49,827 nucleotides of DNA from Cyanobacteria bacterium REEB67 (GTDB lineage: Bacteria; Cyanobacteriota; Vampirovibrionia; Obscuribacterales; Obscuribacteraceae). The translations under genes were made by a program, and so were the position numbers. The stretch lies in contig JAGXAB010000049.1 in assembly GCA_018971775.1 (NCBI GenBank), forward strand, positions 1 through 49,827. The letters run 5' to 3'. The notes below the pieces were generated by a model, which saw only the letters and a program-made list of their open reading frames with translations, was not told the origin of the DNA and made no database searches. Below are positions 7,596 to 15,449 of this stretch, one piece after another (the stretch's first letter is position 1; the number at the start of each line of letters is the position of its first letter).

Positions 7596-9698
7596 ATGTC
7601 TATTCGCAGATATTTCACTGCGACTGTATTTGCGGCGCTGTTTTTGGCCCAACTCCAATCGCCAGCCCACGCCCAACCACACACAGCACCGACCGGCAGC
7701 CCAGCTGCTTCTGCTCCAGTCTCCCAGGCACCTTCCACCCAGATCCAGCTCCCGCCACTCACCGCGCCGGAGCTGCTCCCCGCTCCGCTGCCCACAGCCG
7801 CTCCAGCTCTTCCTCCCACCGCAGCCGCCCCGACAACGGTCAAAACGAACGAAAAGAAAGACGGCAGCAACCTGCTGACCTGGCTGCTCGGCGCTGTTGT
7901 CGTCTTGCTCATCCTCGTCGCGCTGCGTCGCAATGACGACAACAATAGTCGCCACCCACGTGACAGCTACGGCTATGGATATGGCTATGGTGGCCAGGTC
8001 CACTATGATCCCTATGACCAGATGCGGCCGCGCGGACGCATTTTGTCGGACCGCGAAAGACGTCAACGCCGCGATTACGACTCTGAGTATGTCTACATCC
8101 CGCCGATGAGCGACGAAGCAAACGAGCGCCAATATCCGGATCTGTCGGCCGTCAACCGCAACACCCTGCCCGCGCAAAGCGGACGCAGCGCAGGCATCGG
8201 CTTCGAAGAGTCGATGGAGCCTCGCTACAAGCGCCAATCTTCGGCCACTCTGATCTTGCCGACCGGCAAAGACAAAAAGACTTTTGCCGATGTCGCCGGC
8301 CAGGAAGAGACGATTGCTCGCCTGCGCGAAATCTGCAACTGGCTCAAGGAGCCGGATATCTACAACCGGCACAATGCCGAGCTGCCGCGCGGCGTCATGT
8401 TCGTCGGCCCGCCCGGCACCGGCAAAACGCTCTGCGCCCAGGCTCTAGCCGGTGAGACCCACGGCTCGATGTTCATCATCGCCGCCTCCTCCTTTGTCGA
8501 AATGTATGTCGGTGTCGGTGCCAGCCGTGTCCGCGCACTCTTTGCCGATGCGAAAGCACAGCGCAAGCAGACCAACAAGCCGGTGATCATTTTCATCGAT
8601 GAGCTAGACGCCGTCGGCGGCGCTCGCAACAACGGCCCGACCTCTAACAGCGAGCGCGAGCAAACCCTCAATCAACTCCTCGTCGAGATGGACGGCTTCA
8701 CAAAGAACGAGGGAATTATCGTCGTCGCCGCCACCAATCGTGTCGATATGCTGGACCCGGCCCTGCGGCGCAAAGGTCGCTTCGATCTCGAGGTGCATGT
8801 CGACTTGCCCGACTTGAACGGTCGCGAGGCAATCTTCAAGGTGCACACCCGCGACAAGGTGGTTGCCGAAGACGTCGACTTCAAGCTCCTGGCCAAGCGC
8901 ACCTTCGGCATGAGCGGCGCTGATCTGAAAGCGGCGTCCAACGAAGCAGCGATCATCGCCGCGCGGCGCCAAACGGAGCTGGAAGCGGACGAGCGCAAGG
9001 CGATTACCGAAGCGCAGGCAGCGCCAGCTTCCACCACCGCGCCCAGCACCATCGGCCAGACGACAGCAATCACGACAGCGATGTTCGACGAAGCGATTTC
9101 AATCGTCGAAAGCGGCGACGCCCGGCGTGAACGCTTCAAAGCGATGAGCCTGGCGGACAAGAAACAGACTGCCTACCACGAGCTTGGCCACGCCGTCGTC
9201 ATCCACAAGACAGGCGCCGACACAATTACCAAAATCACCATCCTGCCCCGCGGACGTGCCCTCGGCTATGTGCAGACGCACACCGAAGCCGACCGCTGGA
9301 ACATGACCGATGCCGACCTGCGCAAGCGCATTACCGCTGCTATGGCCGGTCGCATTGCCCAGGAAATGTTTATGCAGACCGTGGACACCGGAGCGTCCAG
9401 CGACTTCGAACAGGCCAATCGTCTGGCTCGCAAGATGGTGACCGAGTTTGGCATGTCGCCGCTCGGACCGATCTACTTCCCGGAAAATCGCCCACTCACC
9501 GCTTCACCCACCCTGAGCGACCGCATCGACAAGGAAGTGCGCAAGATTGTTGACCAGTGCGCCGCCGAAGCGCGTCGCATCCTTGAAGACAAGCGCCGCG
9601 AAATCGAGGCCCTGGTTTCACTGCTGCTCGAAAAAGAAACAATTTTCGGCAACGACTTCGTCGCCGTCTTCGAAGCGGCCAGTCAAAATATCTCGTAA
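7596..9698 (+). CDS. FtsH-type membrane AAA+ zinc metalloprotease
   Basis: 700 residues. ATP-driven membrane protease. Visible in order: signal-anchor or signal peptide (1-27), Pro/Ala-rich segment (28-85), second membrane segment LLTWLLGAVVVLLILVAL (about 93-110), basic linker, then the AAA module with Walker A GPPGTGKT (271-278), Walker B IIFIDELDA and the second region of homology ending in RRKGRFD. The peptidase domain has HELGH (528-532) and the downstream DTGASSDFEQANRLARKMV region that carries the third zinc ligand in FtsH. Oddity: the usual periplasmic FtsH-ext domain of about 70 structured residues is replaced by low-complexity Pro/Ala sequence. It may be a specialised paralogue rather than the housekeeping copy. 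Confidence 0.93.
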   Translation: MSIRRYFTATVFAALFLAQLQSPAHAQPHTAPTGSPAASAPVSQAPSTQIQLPPLTAPELLPAPLPTAAPALPPTAAAPTTVKTNEKKDGSNLLTWLLGAVVVLLILVALRRNDDNNSRHPRDSYGYGYGYGGQVHYDPYDQMRPRGRILSDRERRQRRDYDSEYVYIPPMSDEANERQYPDLSAVNRNTLPAQSGRSAGIGFEESMEPRYKRQSSATLILPTGKDKKTFADVAGQEETIARLREICNWLKEPDIYNRHNAELPRGVMFVGPPGTGKTLCAQALAGETHGSMFIIAASSFVEMYVGVGASRVRALFADAKAQRKQTNKPVIIFIDELDAVGGARNNGPTSNSEREQTLNQLLVEMDGFTKNEGIIVVAATNRVDMLDPALRRKGRFDLEVHVDLPDLNGREAIFKVHTRDKVVAEDVDFKLLAKRTFGMSGADLKAASNEAAIIAARRQTELEADERKAITEAQAAPASTTAPSTIGQTTAITTAMFDEAISIVESGDARRERFKAMSLADKKQTAYHELGHAVVIHKTGADTITKITILPRGRALGYVQTHTEADRWNMTDADLRKRITAAMAGRIAQEMFMQTVDTGASSDFEQANRLARKMVTEFGMSPLGPIYFPENRPLTASPTLSDRIDKEVRKIVDQCAAEARRILEDKRREIEALVSLLLEKETIFGNDFVAVFEAASQNIS

Positions 9699-9785
9699 AA
9701 AAGTTGCCTGGACAACACTATCAGCCCGGCAAGCAAGTTTCAGCCGACTGGCACTAGCCGCCCGCAACCGGCCCTGGTATCATAA

Positions 9786-9815
9786 GTAGTGGCACCCCTC
9801 AAAAGGTGTCACTAC
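9786..9815. other. Stem-loop between the FtsH-type and HExxH genes
   Basis: GTAGTGGCACC (9786-9796) pairs with GGTGTCACTAC (9805-9815) with one G-T pair. No T-run follows; it is possibly a processing or attenuation structure. Confidence 0.4.
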
Positions 9816-9867
9816 TACGATATCTCGGCACAGCCCGCCCTTCCTCCAGCGCAGGCGATAGTCGAAC

Positions 9868-10443
9868 ATGCTGTCAAGAAACAGAAAAACGATGAACAAC
9901 GCCGCTGTAGAAGAACTCCAAGATTTGAGCCGCAAGCTCGGCGAGAGAGTTGTGCGTATCATCGCCAGCTCACCGCTTCTCATGCGTGATATCCGTCGCC
10001 TCTACGCCCGGGGTGTCACGATTCGCCGCATCAACGGTCGCGACCGGGCCTATTCACGAGCGCACACGCGCCGGCATCCAAGCGGTCTGATCTGCATCGG
10101 TTCCCAGGCCTCGCCCATGGACAAGGTGCTTTTCCTCGCCCATGAGGCCTATCACATCCTTTACGGGACGACGCCCAATCCCAATCGCCGCAACATCAGC
10201 CGCGATTGCTATGTGCGCATGGCCCTGCGCGAAGAAGTACGCGCCCTCGTTCATGAAACAAAAGTAGCGGAAGAACTCTGGGCAAGCGGTCACAAGCTTG
10301 CCTTCAAGCACATGACCTACCTGGTCAGCTACCTGCGTGGCGGCTACCGTGAGATCAGCATTTTGCTCGAAGACGAGCAATCATCGGTCTCCGGCACCAG
10401 CTATCGCCACTATTATCAAAAAATTTACGACCAGGCCGCCTGA
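9868..10443 (+). CDS. Small HExxH (zincin-like) protein
   Basis: 191 residues from ATG 9868; an ATG at 9892 (MNNAAVEEL) is an equal candidate, as neither has a clear Shine-Dalgarno sequence. The segment DKVLFLAHEAYHILYGTTPN carries an HEAYH motif (His at residue 92 from the first start, 84 from the second), in the hydrophobic helix setting of small metallopeptidases such as the ImmA/IrrE type. The rest is basic and helical and ends in a Tyr-rich tail. No signal peptide, so cytoplasmic. It follows the FtsH-type gene by 169 nt. Protease activity is inferred from the motif only. Confidence 0.7.
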   Translation: MLSRNRKTMNNAAVEELQDLSRKLGERVVRIIASSPLLMRDIRRLYARGVTIRRINGRDRAYSRAHTRRHPSGLICIGSQASPMDKVLFLAHEAYHILYGTTPNPNRRNISRDCYVRMALREEVRALVHETKVAEELWASGHKLAFKHMTYLVSYLRGGYREISILLEDEQSSVSGTSYRHYYQKIYDQAA

Positions 10444-10459
10444 GCGCAAGCCGCCTCAG
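10438..10459. terminator. Stem-loop over the stop codon of the HExxH gene
   Basis: GCCTGAG (at about 10438) pairs with CTCAGGC about 9 nt later. No T-run follows, so termination is only possible. Confidence 0.3.
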
Positions 10460-10471
10460 GCGCGCATTGCT

Positions 10472-10548
10472 TGATTTTCCGGCAGCACTACTGCTGTCCC
10501 GACCCGGACCTTTGCGTGTAGACATTGTCTACACATGATTTTCCGGCC
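10472..10548. promoter_or_regulatory. Perfect 19-bp palindrome flanked by a short direct repeat
   Basis: GTGTAGACA-T-TGTCTACAC (10516-10534) is a perfect dyad centred about 80 nt upstream of the thioredoxin-like gene. TGATTTTCCGGC occurs on both sides (about 10471 and 10536). The symmetry and position suggest an operator for a dimeric regulator. No matching regulator is encoded nearby. Confidence 0.5.
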
Positions 10549-10607
10549 CCATTGCCCCATGACCCCATGGCCGATTAAATAATTTACCTTCACCGACACC
10601 ACTCATC

Positions 10608-11087
10608 ATGAAATCCAAAATCCGCTTGTTCTTCCTTGGCTGCGCTTTTGCCGCAACCAGCTTCCTTTCGGCCCAGGCCGCCGGCGCCGCCAATATCGAA
10701 GACGTCGATACGGCGCGCCTCAGTCAAATCGTCCAGAGCAACGCAGGCGCCATCGTCGTCGAATTCTACGACCCCGCCGCAATCGGCACCGACGCTGACA
10801 GCTCGGGCGAATGCGCTCGCCAGCAACAAATCTTTGAAAACGTTGCCGCCGAATATGCAGGCCAGGTCACTTTCCTGCGTTTCGACATCCGCCAGGATCC
10901 GGCGCTGGCAAAAGCCGGCCGTCTGGTCGTCTGCCCGACGCATCTCTTCATCCTCAACCATTTCCCCGACCCCACCGCCGCTGCCGTGCCCAACCGCACG
11001 CCATTCCGCCACTGGGGATTGCTCAGCCAGAGCCAGTTCGAAGAGCTGATTGGCGAATTTTTTCAAATCGCTAGACCGACTCCGTAA
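10608..11087 (+). CDS. Exported thioredoxin-fold protein lacking CxxC
   Basis: 159 residues with a signal peptide (KSKIRLFFLGCAFAATSFL, cleavage near AQA-AGA). The pattern AIVVEFYDPAA, then FENVAAEYAGQVTFLRFDI, then LVVCPTHLFILNHF follows a thioredoxin fold, with the cis-Pro in CPT. The redox motif is missing: instead of WCxxC there is SSGECARQQQ, with a single Cys, plus one Cys before the cis-Pro. It is more likely a binding or chaperone-like member, or a single-Cys peroxidatic type, than a disulphide reductase. No Shine-Dalgarno sequence is obvious. The palindrome upstream suggests regulated expression. Confidence 0.7.
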   Translation: MKSKIRLFFLGCAFAATSFLSAQAAGAANIEDVDTARLSQIVQSNAGAIVVEFYDPAAIGTDADSSGECARQQQIFENVAAEYAGQVTFLRFDIRQDPALAKAGRLVVCPTHLFILNHFPDPTAAAVPNRTPFRHWGLLSQSQFEELIGEFFQIARPTP

Positions 11088-11151
11088 GTCCGCCCGACAA
11101 GAAGAAAGTTGATCCGATCAGCGGGGAAATTTCAGACTTATCGCTTATAGA

Positions 11152-11190
11152 GGAAACGCTGACACAGCCAGCGTTTCCTTTTCTTTTTCC
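11152..11190 (+). terminator. Rho-independent terminator
   Basis: GGAAACGCTG (11152-11161) pairs exactly with CAGCGTTTCC (11169-11178), followed by TTTTCTTTTTCC. It ends the thioredoxin-like transcript. Confidence 0.85.
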
Positions 11191-11373
11191 AAATTTCAAA
11201 TTTTTGCCAAAATGTACTACTGCCTACAGTATAATTATATCAGCGGCGCGGATCGTGTAAGTGAGCCATTTGACGTGGGTTTGACGCAGGCGCGACTAAG
11301 TTTGGTTTGTCCGACAATCAGGTCTGACGGTAAAGTGCATTGGACCAAGCCGCTCAACGACCGGAGTAATAAA

Positions 11374-11429
11374 GCAAAAGCAAAGCGAAGCAGCACGAGA
11401 TTTCTCGAGCCGCTTCGCTTTGCTTTTGC
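11374..11429. repeat. 18-bp perfect inverted repeat with nested inner hairpin
   Basis: GCAAAAGCAAAGCGAAGC (11374-11391) is exactly complementary to 11412-11429. Inside, CGAGA-TT-TCTCG forms a second small stem. No T-run follows on either strand. It could be a small-RNA end, a REP-like element or an insertion remnant. Confidence 0.6.
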
Positions 11430-11745
11430 CACTACCAGCGGTGGCGCGACTAGCGCAACTGACCAAGCTGTATGCACCGCCGAAAGGTGCACAAGAGCTT
11501 CTTTTGCGTAAGGATACGCTGATTGATCGAAGCGACCAGTTGATTGCAGCCTATTGGCTGCTTTAGATATGAGTTACATCTAAACCTCCCTTTTTTATGC
11601 AGGCTTTCTCGCCCTAACCAGATTGCCCACACTCCACAAGAACGCCCACAACACCAGCTATTTCTAGCCGGGCAATCTGAAACGACAGCAGACGGAAACT
11701 AGCCCAACTGCCCTTTCGACGCTCTCAAATGGCAAAGGACACCCC

Positions 11746-12462
11746 ATGCACACCCAAAACGTCTCCTTCCAAGTCCTCACCTCCAGTGACATCCTCTCGC
11801 ACTCCTTCCTCTGGCAGACCGACGCAGACGCACCCGATTGCTCCATAGAATTGCCGGTCGACGGCGAGGTGATCATTGGCAGCGATTCGGTTGGCAAAAT
11901 CACCATCGACGGCGAGCTGCAACTGGCCATGAACCGTTCGGGGGCAAAGAGCCGCGTCTTCACCTGGTCGCGCCGAGCTCGCGCCCTGGGCAAAGATGGC
12001 GACGAAGCGACGATCACGATCTACCATCCGAACGATAACTTCGAAGAGCTGACGCTCCTGATTACGCGCGCCGGAGAAGCTTCCCTGACCGTCGAAGAAG
12101 ATGATGAAGATGGCGAGGAGGCGGAAAATGAAAAGCCCAACGTTCAAGTCGACTTCTCATCGTTCGCCTCCATCGTAAAAGCCTATGGTGCTTACATCGT
12201 GGTCGGACTGGCCTCCATCGGCTTCGCGCTCTCCTCCTTGCTTCTGCCCGAGCACAGCCAGGGACTGCTGATATGGAGTGTCTGGCTCTTTATCATCGGT
12301 TGCCTCGCTACGCACCCCGGCGATCCTTTCTTCAAACGCCTGCTCCTTTTCATCGGCGCCGGAGTAGCTTTGTGCTTTACCGCAGGTCATCCGGCCCAGG
12401 CTCACAACCTGCTGGAGGTCGCCGGCGTCCTCAGCCTTATTGCCGTCGCCTGCGACAACTGA
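11746..12462 (+). CDS. Membrane protein with cytoplasmic beta-rich domain
   Basis: 238 residues; AAAGGAC sits 6 nt before the ATG. Residues 1-115 are strand-rich and soluble (GEVIIGSDSVGKITIDGEL, DEATITIYHPNDNFEELTL). Residues 116-130 are a run of Asp/Glu. Residues 145-236 form about four hydrophobic segments (YIVVGLASIGFALSSLLL, LLIWSVWLFIIGCLA, LLLFIGAGVALCF, VAGVLSLIAVA). No family recognised. It heads a run of small plus-strand genes of unknown function. Confidence 0.7.
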   Translation: MHTQNVSFQVLTSSDILSHSFLWQTDADAPDCSIELPVDGEVIIGSDSVGKITIDGELQLAMNRSGAKSRVFTWSRRARALGKDGDEATITIYHPNDNFEELTLLITRAGEASLTVEEDDEDGEEAENEKPNVQVDFSSFASIVKAYGAYIVVGLASIGFALSSLLLPEHSQGLLIWSVWLFIIGCLATHPGDPFFKRLLLFIGAGVALCFTAGHPAQAHNLLEVAGVLSLIAVACDN

Positions 12463-12567
12463 GCGCCAGAGGCGCGGTCGGCCGACAACGTTTCGACCGC
12501 CTCAAGTTCGGAGCCGAAAATGCTCACGAATCCGTCTCAAGATAACTTCAGCAAGAAGGAGAAAAAG

Positions 12568-13026
12568 ATGACAAAAGCCAGCGAACAGAGGCAGCAAAAT
12601 GCCAACTGTGGCCCCGCCAGCGCTCCGCGTCTTGATTGCTGGGGCCTGCCCTCCGCTCCAACCGATCTGGCCGCCGCCCACACCGGCGAATCCATCGTAG
12701 CCGAGCAGGAGCAGGAGAAAGAGAAGGAGAAGCAAATGAGCGCTATCCCGTCCGATGTCAAAGCGCTCCTTACCAAGCTTTACGAGTGCTTCGACAGAAG
12801 CGAAATCGGCTTGATCGCGCGGAACAATTCGAATGGCGCCGATTCGTACGACTGTCCCAGTTGTTGCGGGGAATTGAGAGTGAAAGGTTATGCCAGCGGC
12901 ACGATCGGCCTCAACGGCGTCGAGCACGATCCGTCCTGCGCTCTGCACGGACTCTGGGTCATGTGCGACAAACTGGCGCGAACGCACCCGCAGTATTTCG
13001 GAGCAAGCAGACATGACCTCCCCTGA
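12568..13026 (+). CDS. Small Cys/His-rich putative zinc-binding protein
   Basis: 152 residues from ATG 12568, which has AAGGAG 7 nt upstream; an earlier in-frame ATG at 12520 does not. A second ideal ribosome site (AAGGAGAAGCAA-ATG) precedes Met at 12736, so a short 96-residue form may also be made. Residues 45-56 are a Glu/Gln/Lys repeat. The C-terminal half carries CPSCCGEL and HDPSCALHG, a plausible Cys/His zinc site. Function unknown. Confidence 0.65.
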   Translation: MTKASEQRQQNANCGPASAPRLDCWGLPSAPTDLAAAHTGESIVAEQEQEKEKEKQMSAIPSDVKALLTKLYECFDRSEIGLIARNNSNGADSYDCPSCCGELRVKGYASGTIGLNGVEHDPSCALHGLWVMCDKLARTHPQYFGASRHDLP

Positions 13027-13129
13027 ATAGCCCCCGATTTGAAAAAGCTAGAACGGAGCTGCGGCGTATCGTCATCGCTCCCAGGTTTATCTCTCTCAAC
13101 TCAACTATCGACACTTACAGGAGTCAATC

Positions 13130-13699
13130 ATGCAAACTCAAATCAGCCGGATGCGCGCTAAAGTGCAAGTGATCGACACTCAACTGAAGGCCCTCAACGC
13201 CAGCAGAAAGGAAGCGGAGACGGCCTTGAAGAAGTTTTATAATAAAACTCGGCCCGTGAAGGCCCGCTATTACAAAGCCCTCAGGGCGGCCTTCGCCATA
13301 GCCTTTCCCGATGCCGGGAAGGCTCGAGCGGACCTGGAGAGCGCCAATACATTGTTATTCAATGAGATCGGCGATGGAGAACCCGTTGATGAGTTCTGCC
13401 TGCGAAAGATTGAAACGGCACTCAATCTTATCGAGAGCGCCATCATCGGTCCAAGCACCGCCAAAGATACCGCCGAAGATACCGCCGCGATTAGCGAAAC
13501 CATAGCAGCCGTCAGGACAAACATAGCCGGATTTCGCAGCGAGGCCTATCGCTCGAAGAGAAGAGCCCGGGCTTGGGAAAATGAAATCTGCAAAGCCCTC
13601 AATACGCTCGAAGTGAATCTTCACCAGGTCGTCGAACCCATCGGCTACAAGCTGATTGAGCAAAGCCAGCTTCGCCGCGCCAGGAAGGCTCAGGCGTAA
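13130..13699 (+). CDS. Helical coiled-coil-like protein of unknown function
   Basis: 189 residues; AGGAG lies 7 nt before the ATG. It is almost entirely alpha-helical with heptad-like spacing in residues 1-60 (RMRAKVQVIDTQLKALNASR) and again at 120-160. Highly basic, no membrane segment, no signal peptide, no recognised family. Probably a structural or nucleic-acid-associated protein; that is inference from charge and helicity. Confidence 0.65.
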   Translation: MQTQISRMRAKVQVIDTQLKALNASRKEAETALKKFYNKTRPVKARYYKALRAAFAIAFPDAGKARADLESANTLLFNEIGDGEPVDEFCLRKIETALNLIESAIIGPSTAKDTAEDTAAISETIAAVRTNIAGFRSEAYRSKRRARAWENEICKALNTLEVNLHQVVEPIGYKLIEQSQLRRARKAQA

Positions 13700-13766
13700 A
13701 CGCGCAAAAACGTGTGGCGGCAATCAGTGACTAATCGCGCCAATTAATCCAGAAAGGCACAGGCAA

Positions 13767-14492
13767 ATGTCCAGGCAAAGAAAAGCACGTCTGGTCACGC
13801 TTTCAAGCGAACCAACCATGCCCTTCCAATTGGACGGTCCACTTTCACCGGAGAGCATGCAAAACGATAAGAAACTCGTAGACGGCGAATTCGGCAAGCA
13901 AGCTCTGGTACCGGCCTGGGGCAGTAAGGGACGGTCTCTGCAATTTTTCGACAACTGGTATGTCAAAGTGACCTTTTCGCGCAGCCCGGCCAACGCTTAC
14001 GTCGACAAAGCAAGTCTATCCACTCAGCTTGCCGTATGGGGACCGGATTGGGTCTTCGTGCGGGAATTCGCCGGCAATGATGCTCAAGCGGAGTTTGTCC
14101 TGAGTCGGATGCGTGTACCGCTTGAGCTCGAGCAGCTGGAAGAAGAGCAGTTTCGTCTCTTTGCCGGCGGTACAACAATCGGCTCGGAAGGGATCGTTTC
14201 CCACTCAGCAAGAAAGGAAAACAGGGCTTTTATAGCACTGCTTCCGACAGTCGATAATTTCCAGGGAAATTTCCCCGGAGACCAGGTGGCTGTCGAACTA
14301 TCGATCATGCCAACGCTTTGGCCGGTGCCCTCAGCAATGATCACGGTCTATGGCACGGACGATTTTGCGCTGCAACGCTGGTTCAAACTGAGCGAAAACG
14401 GCGAAGAAGCGGCCCGGCAATGTCTGGCCAAAATACAAATACCGGTGAGCCAGAAGCAGCTGACCGAGGATCTAGGTTTCGAATGGTGGTGA
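13767..14492 (+). CDS. Soluble protein of unknown function
   Basis: 241 residues; GAAAGG lies about 10 nt before the ATG. Mixed alpha/beta, rich in aromatic residues (WGSKGRSLQFFDNWYVKVTF, WGPDWVFVREF), and ending in FEWW at the extreme C-terminus. No signal peptide or membrane segment. Not recognised. It follows the coiled-coil gene by 67 nt and may share its transcript. Confidence 0.65.
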   Translation: MSRQRKARLVTLSSEPTMPFQLDGPLSPESMQNDKKLVDGEFGKQALVPAWGSKGRSLQFFDNWYVKVTFSRSPANAYVDKASLSTQLAVWGPDWVFVREFAGNDAQAEFVLSRMRVPLELEQLEEEQFRLFAGGTTIGSEGIVSHSARKENRAFIALLPTVDNFQGNFPGDQVAVELSIMPTLWPVPSAMITVYGTDDFALQRWFKLSENGEEAARQCLAKIQIPVSQKQLTEDLGFEWW

Positions 14493-14591
14493 GTAGAAAT
14501 CGGGCCTGATCCTCCTTAAGCAGCAACGTTGAAGACTATGTGCTGAAACAGAAACTGGTCCCACCGCGGACCTCGACCAGGGAACTTTCCC

Positions 14592-14912
14592 ATGCTGGGT
14601 CTACTCTTCGAAGCATTCAACGCTGTCACCGCCGGTAATGCCGGTGACTATCCCTTCCCCTCGTGGCCCCTCCCATCGATTGACACGGTGCTCAAGGCCT
14701 TCAAAGTTGAAGACTTTGCCAGGCCCGAATTTCAGTCGGCTCTCATGGCCAAGGTGGCCCTGGAAGCAGAAAAAGCCAATGTCGATCAAGCGGCTGCAGA
14801 AGAAGCGATCGCCGCCTTGCATCTGGAAGAGATTGCTTTAGGCGCTCTCTTCATCCTGGCACGCATCCTTTTGTTTGCCTGCACCGGCGCTCTGCACAGT
14901 CTGCACTGCTAA
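14592..14912 (+). CDS. Small protein with C-terminal membrane segment
   Basis: 106 residues; AGGGAA lies 7 nt before the ATG. An acidic, Ala/Glu-rich helix (about 50-80) leads to a hydrophobic stretch LGALFILARILLFACTGAL (about 82-100), so it is likely tail-anchored. No family recognised. Confidence 0.55.
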   Translation: MLGLLFEAFNAVTAGNAGDYPFPSWPLPSIDTVLKAFKVEDFARPEFQSALMAKVALEAEKANVDQAAAEEAIAALHLEEIALGALFILARILLFACTGALHSLHC

Positions 14913-14947
14913 ACCCCGGCCCAAGCGGCAGAAGCTGAACAAGAGCA

Positions 14948-14970
14948 GTCAGGGCACGATGTGCCCTGAC
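14948..14970. terminator. Stem-loop after the small tail-anchored gene
   Basis: GTCAGGGCAC (14948-14957) pairs perfectly with GTGCCCTGAC (14961-14970) around a GAT loop. Only scattered Ts follow (TCTGCTTGCATTT), so it is a weak rho-independent terminator. Confidence 0.6.
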
Positions 14971-15086
14971 TCTGCTTGCATTTAAGGAGGGGCCAAATAG
15001 CTTTTATTTTCTGGGGTATGTTAACTACAAAATACAGTATATATATGTTTGACCGCCAATTTTTTAAGCAAGTAATATCTAAAAAA

Positions 15087-15308
15087 TTAGCGTGGCAAAT
15101 GTTGAGGGTTGTATTCAGCGATATCGAATTTATTACGCTGACGGCATTCACAATCAGGATTGCAACCGCAACCGCACTGGCAGCTTCCAGGTCCGCAACT
15201 GCAGGGACATTTGCCTTTGACGACCAGCCGATAAAGAAACACACTACAGCCCAATGCTGCTATTACCAGCAAGATCGAGTATCGCATCATTATTTCGTGT
15301 TCCATCAT
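15087..15308 (-). CDS. Cys-cluster mini membrane protein
   Basis: 73 residues from ATG 15308; an upstream in-frame GTG at 15350 and an inner ATG at 15290 are alternatives. One membrane helix (YSILLVIAALGCSVFLYRLVV) is followed by a dense Cys/Gly run, KCPCSCGPGSCQCGCGC then NPDCEC: ten Cys within about 25 residues. This resembles metallothionein-like or metal-trap sequences tethered to the membrane. The side of the membrane on which the Cys cluster lies is uncertain. Function inferred only from composition. Confidence 0.6.
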   Translation of the reverse strand: MMEHEIMMRYSILLVIAALGCSVFLYRLVVKGKCPCSCGPGSCQCGCGCNPDCECRQRNKFDIAEYNPQHLPR

Positions 15309-15449
15309 CAAACCACCACGGGCAAAAAATAGAGGTGAAGAATACACCAATTAGAAATCATTGCACGAACTTATCTTCTCGATAAACCAAACATGTTGCG
15401 AAGACAAGACAATCATACACCGGACGTAATTATCAAACCTCATCCTTGA

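Larger units (their letters stand above)
11088..11745. other. 658-nt intergenic region with terminator, -10 box and strong hairpin
   Basis: No protein gene is supported. It contains a terminator (11152-11190), a TATAAT at 11230-11235, and a near-perfect hairpin (11374-11429). The 99-codon frame at 11212-11511 crosses the hairpin and lacks a ribosome site. A small RNA between the -10 box and the hairpin is possible. Confidence 0.4.

Noticed and set aside
11212..11511. 99-codon frame
   Set aside because: Runs through a perfect hairpin and lacks a ribosome site.
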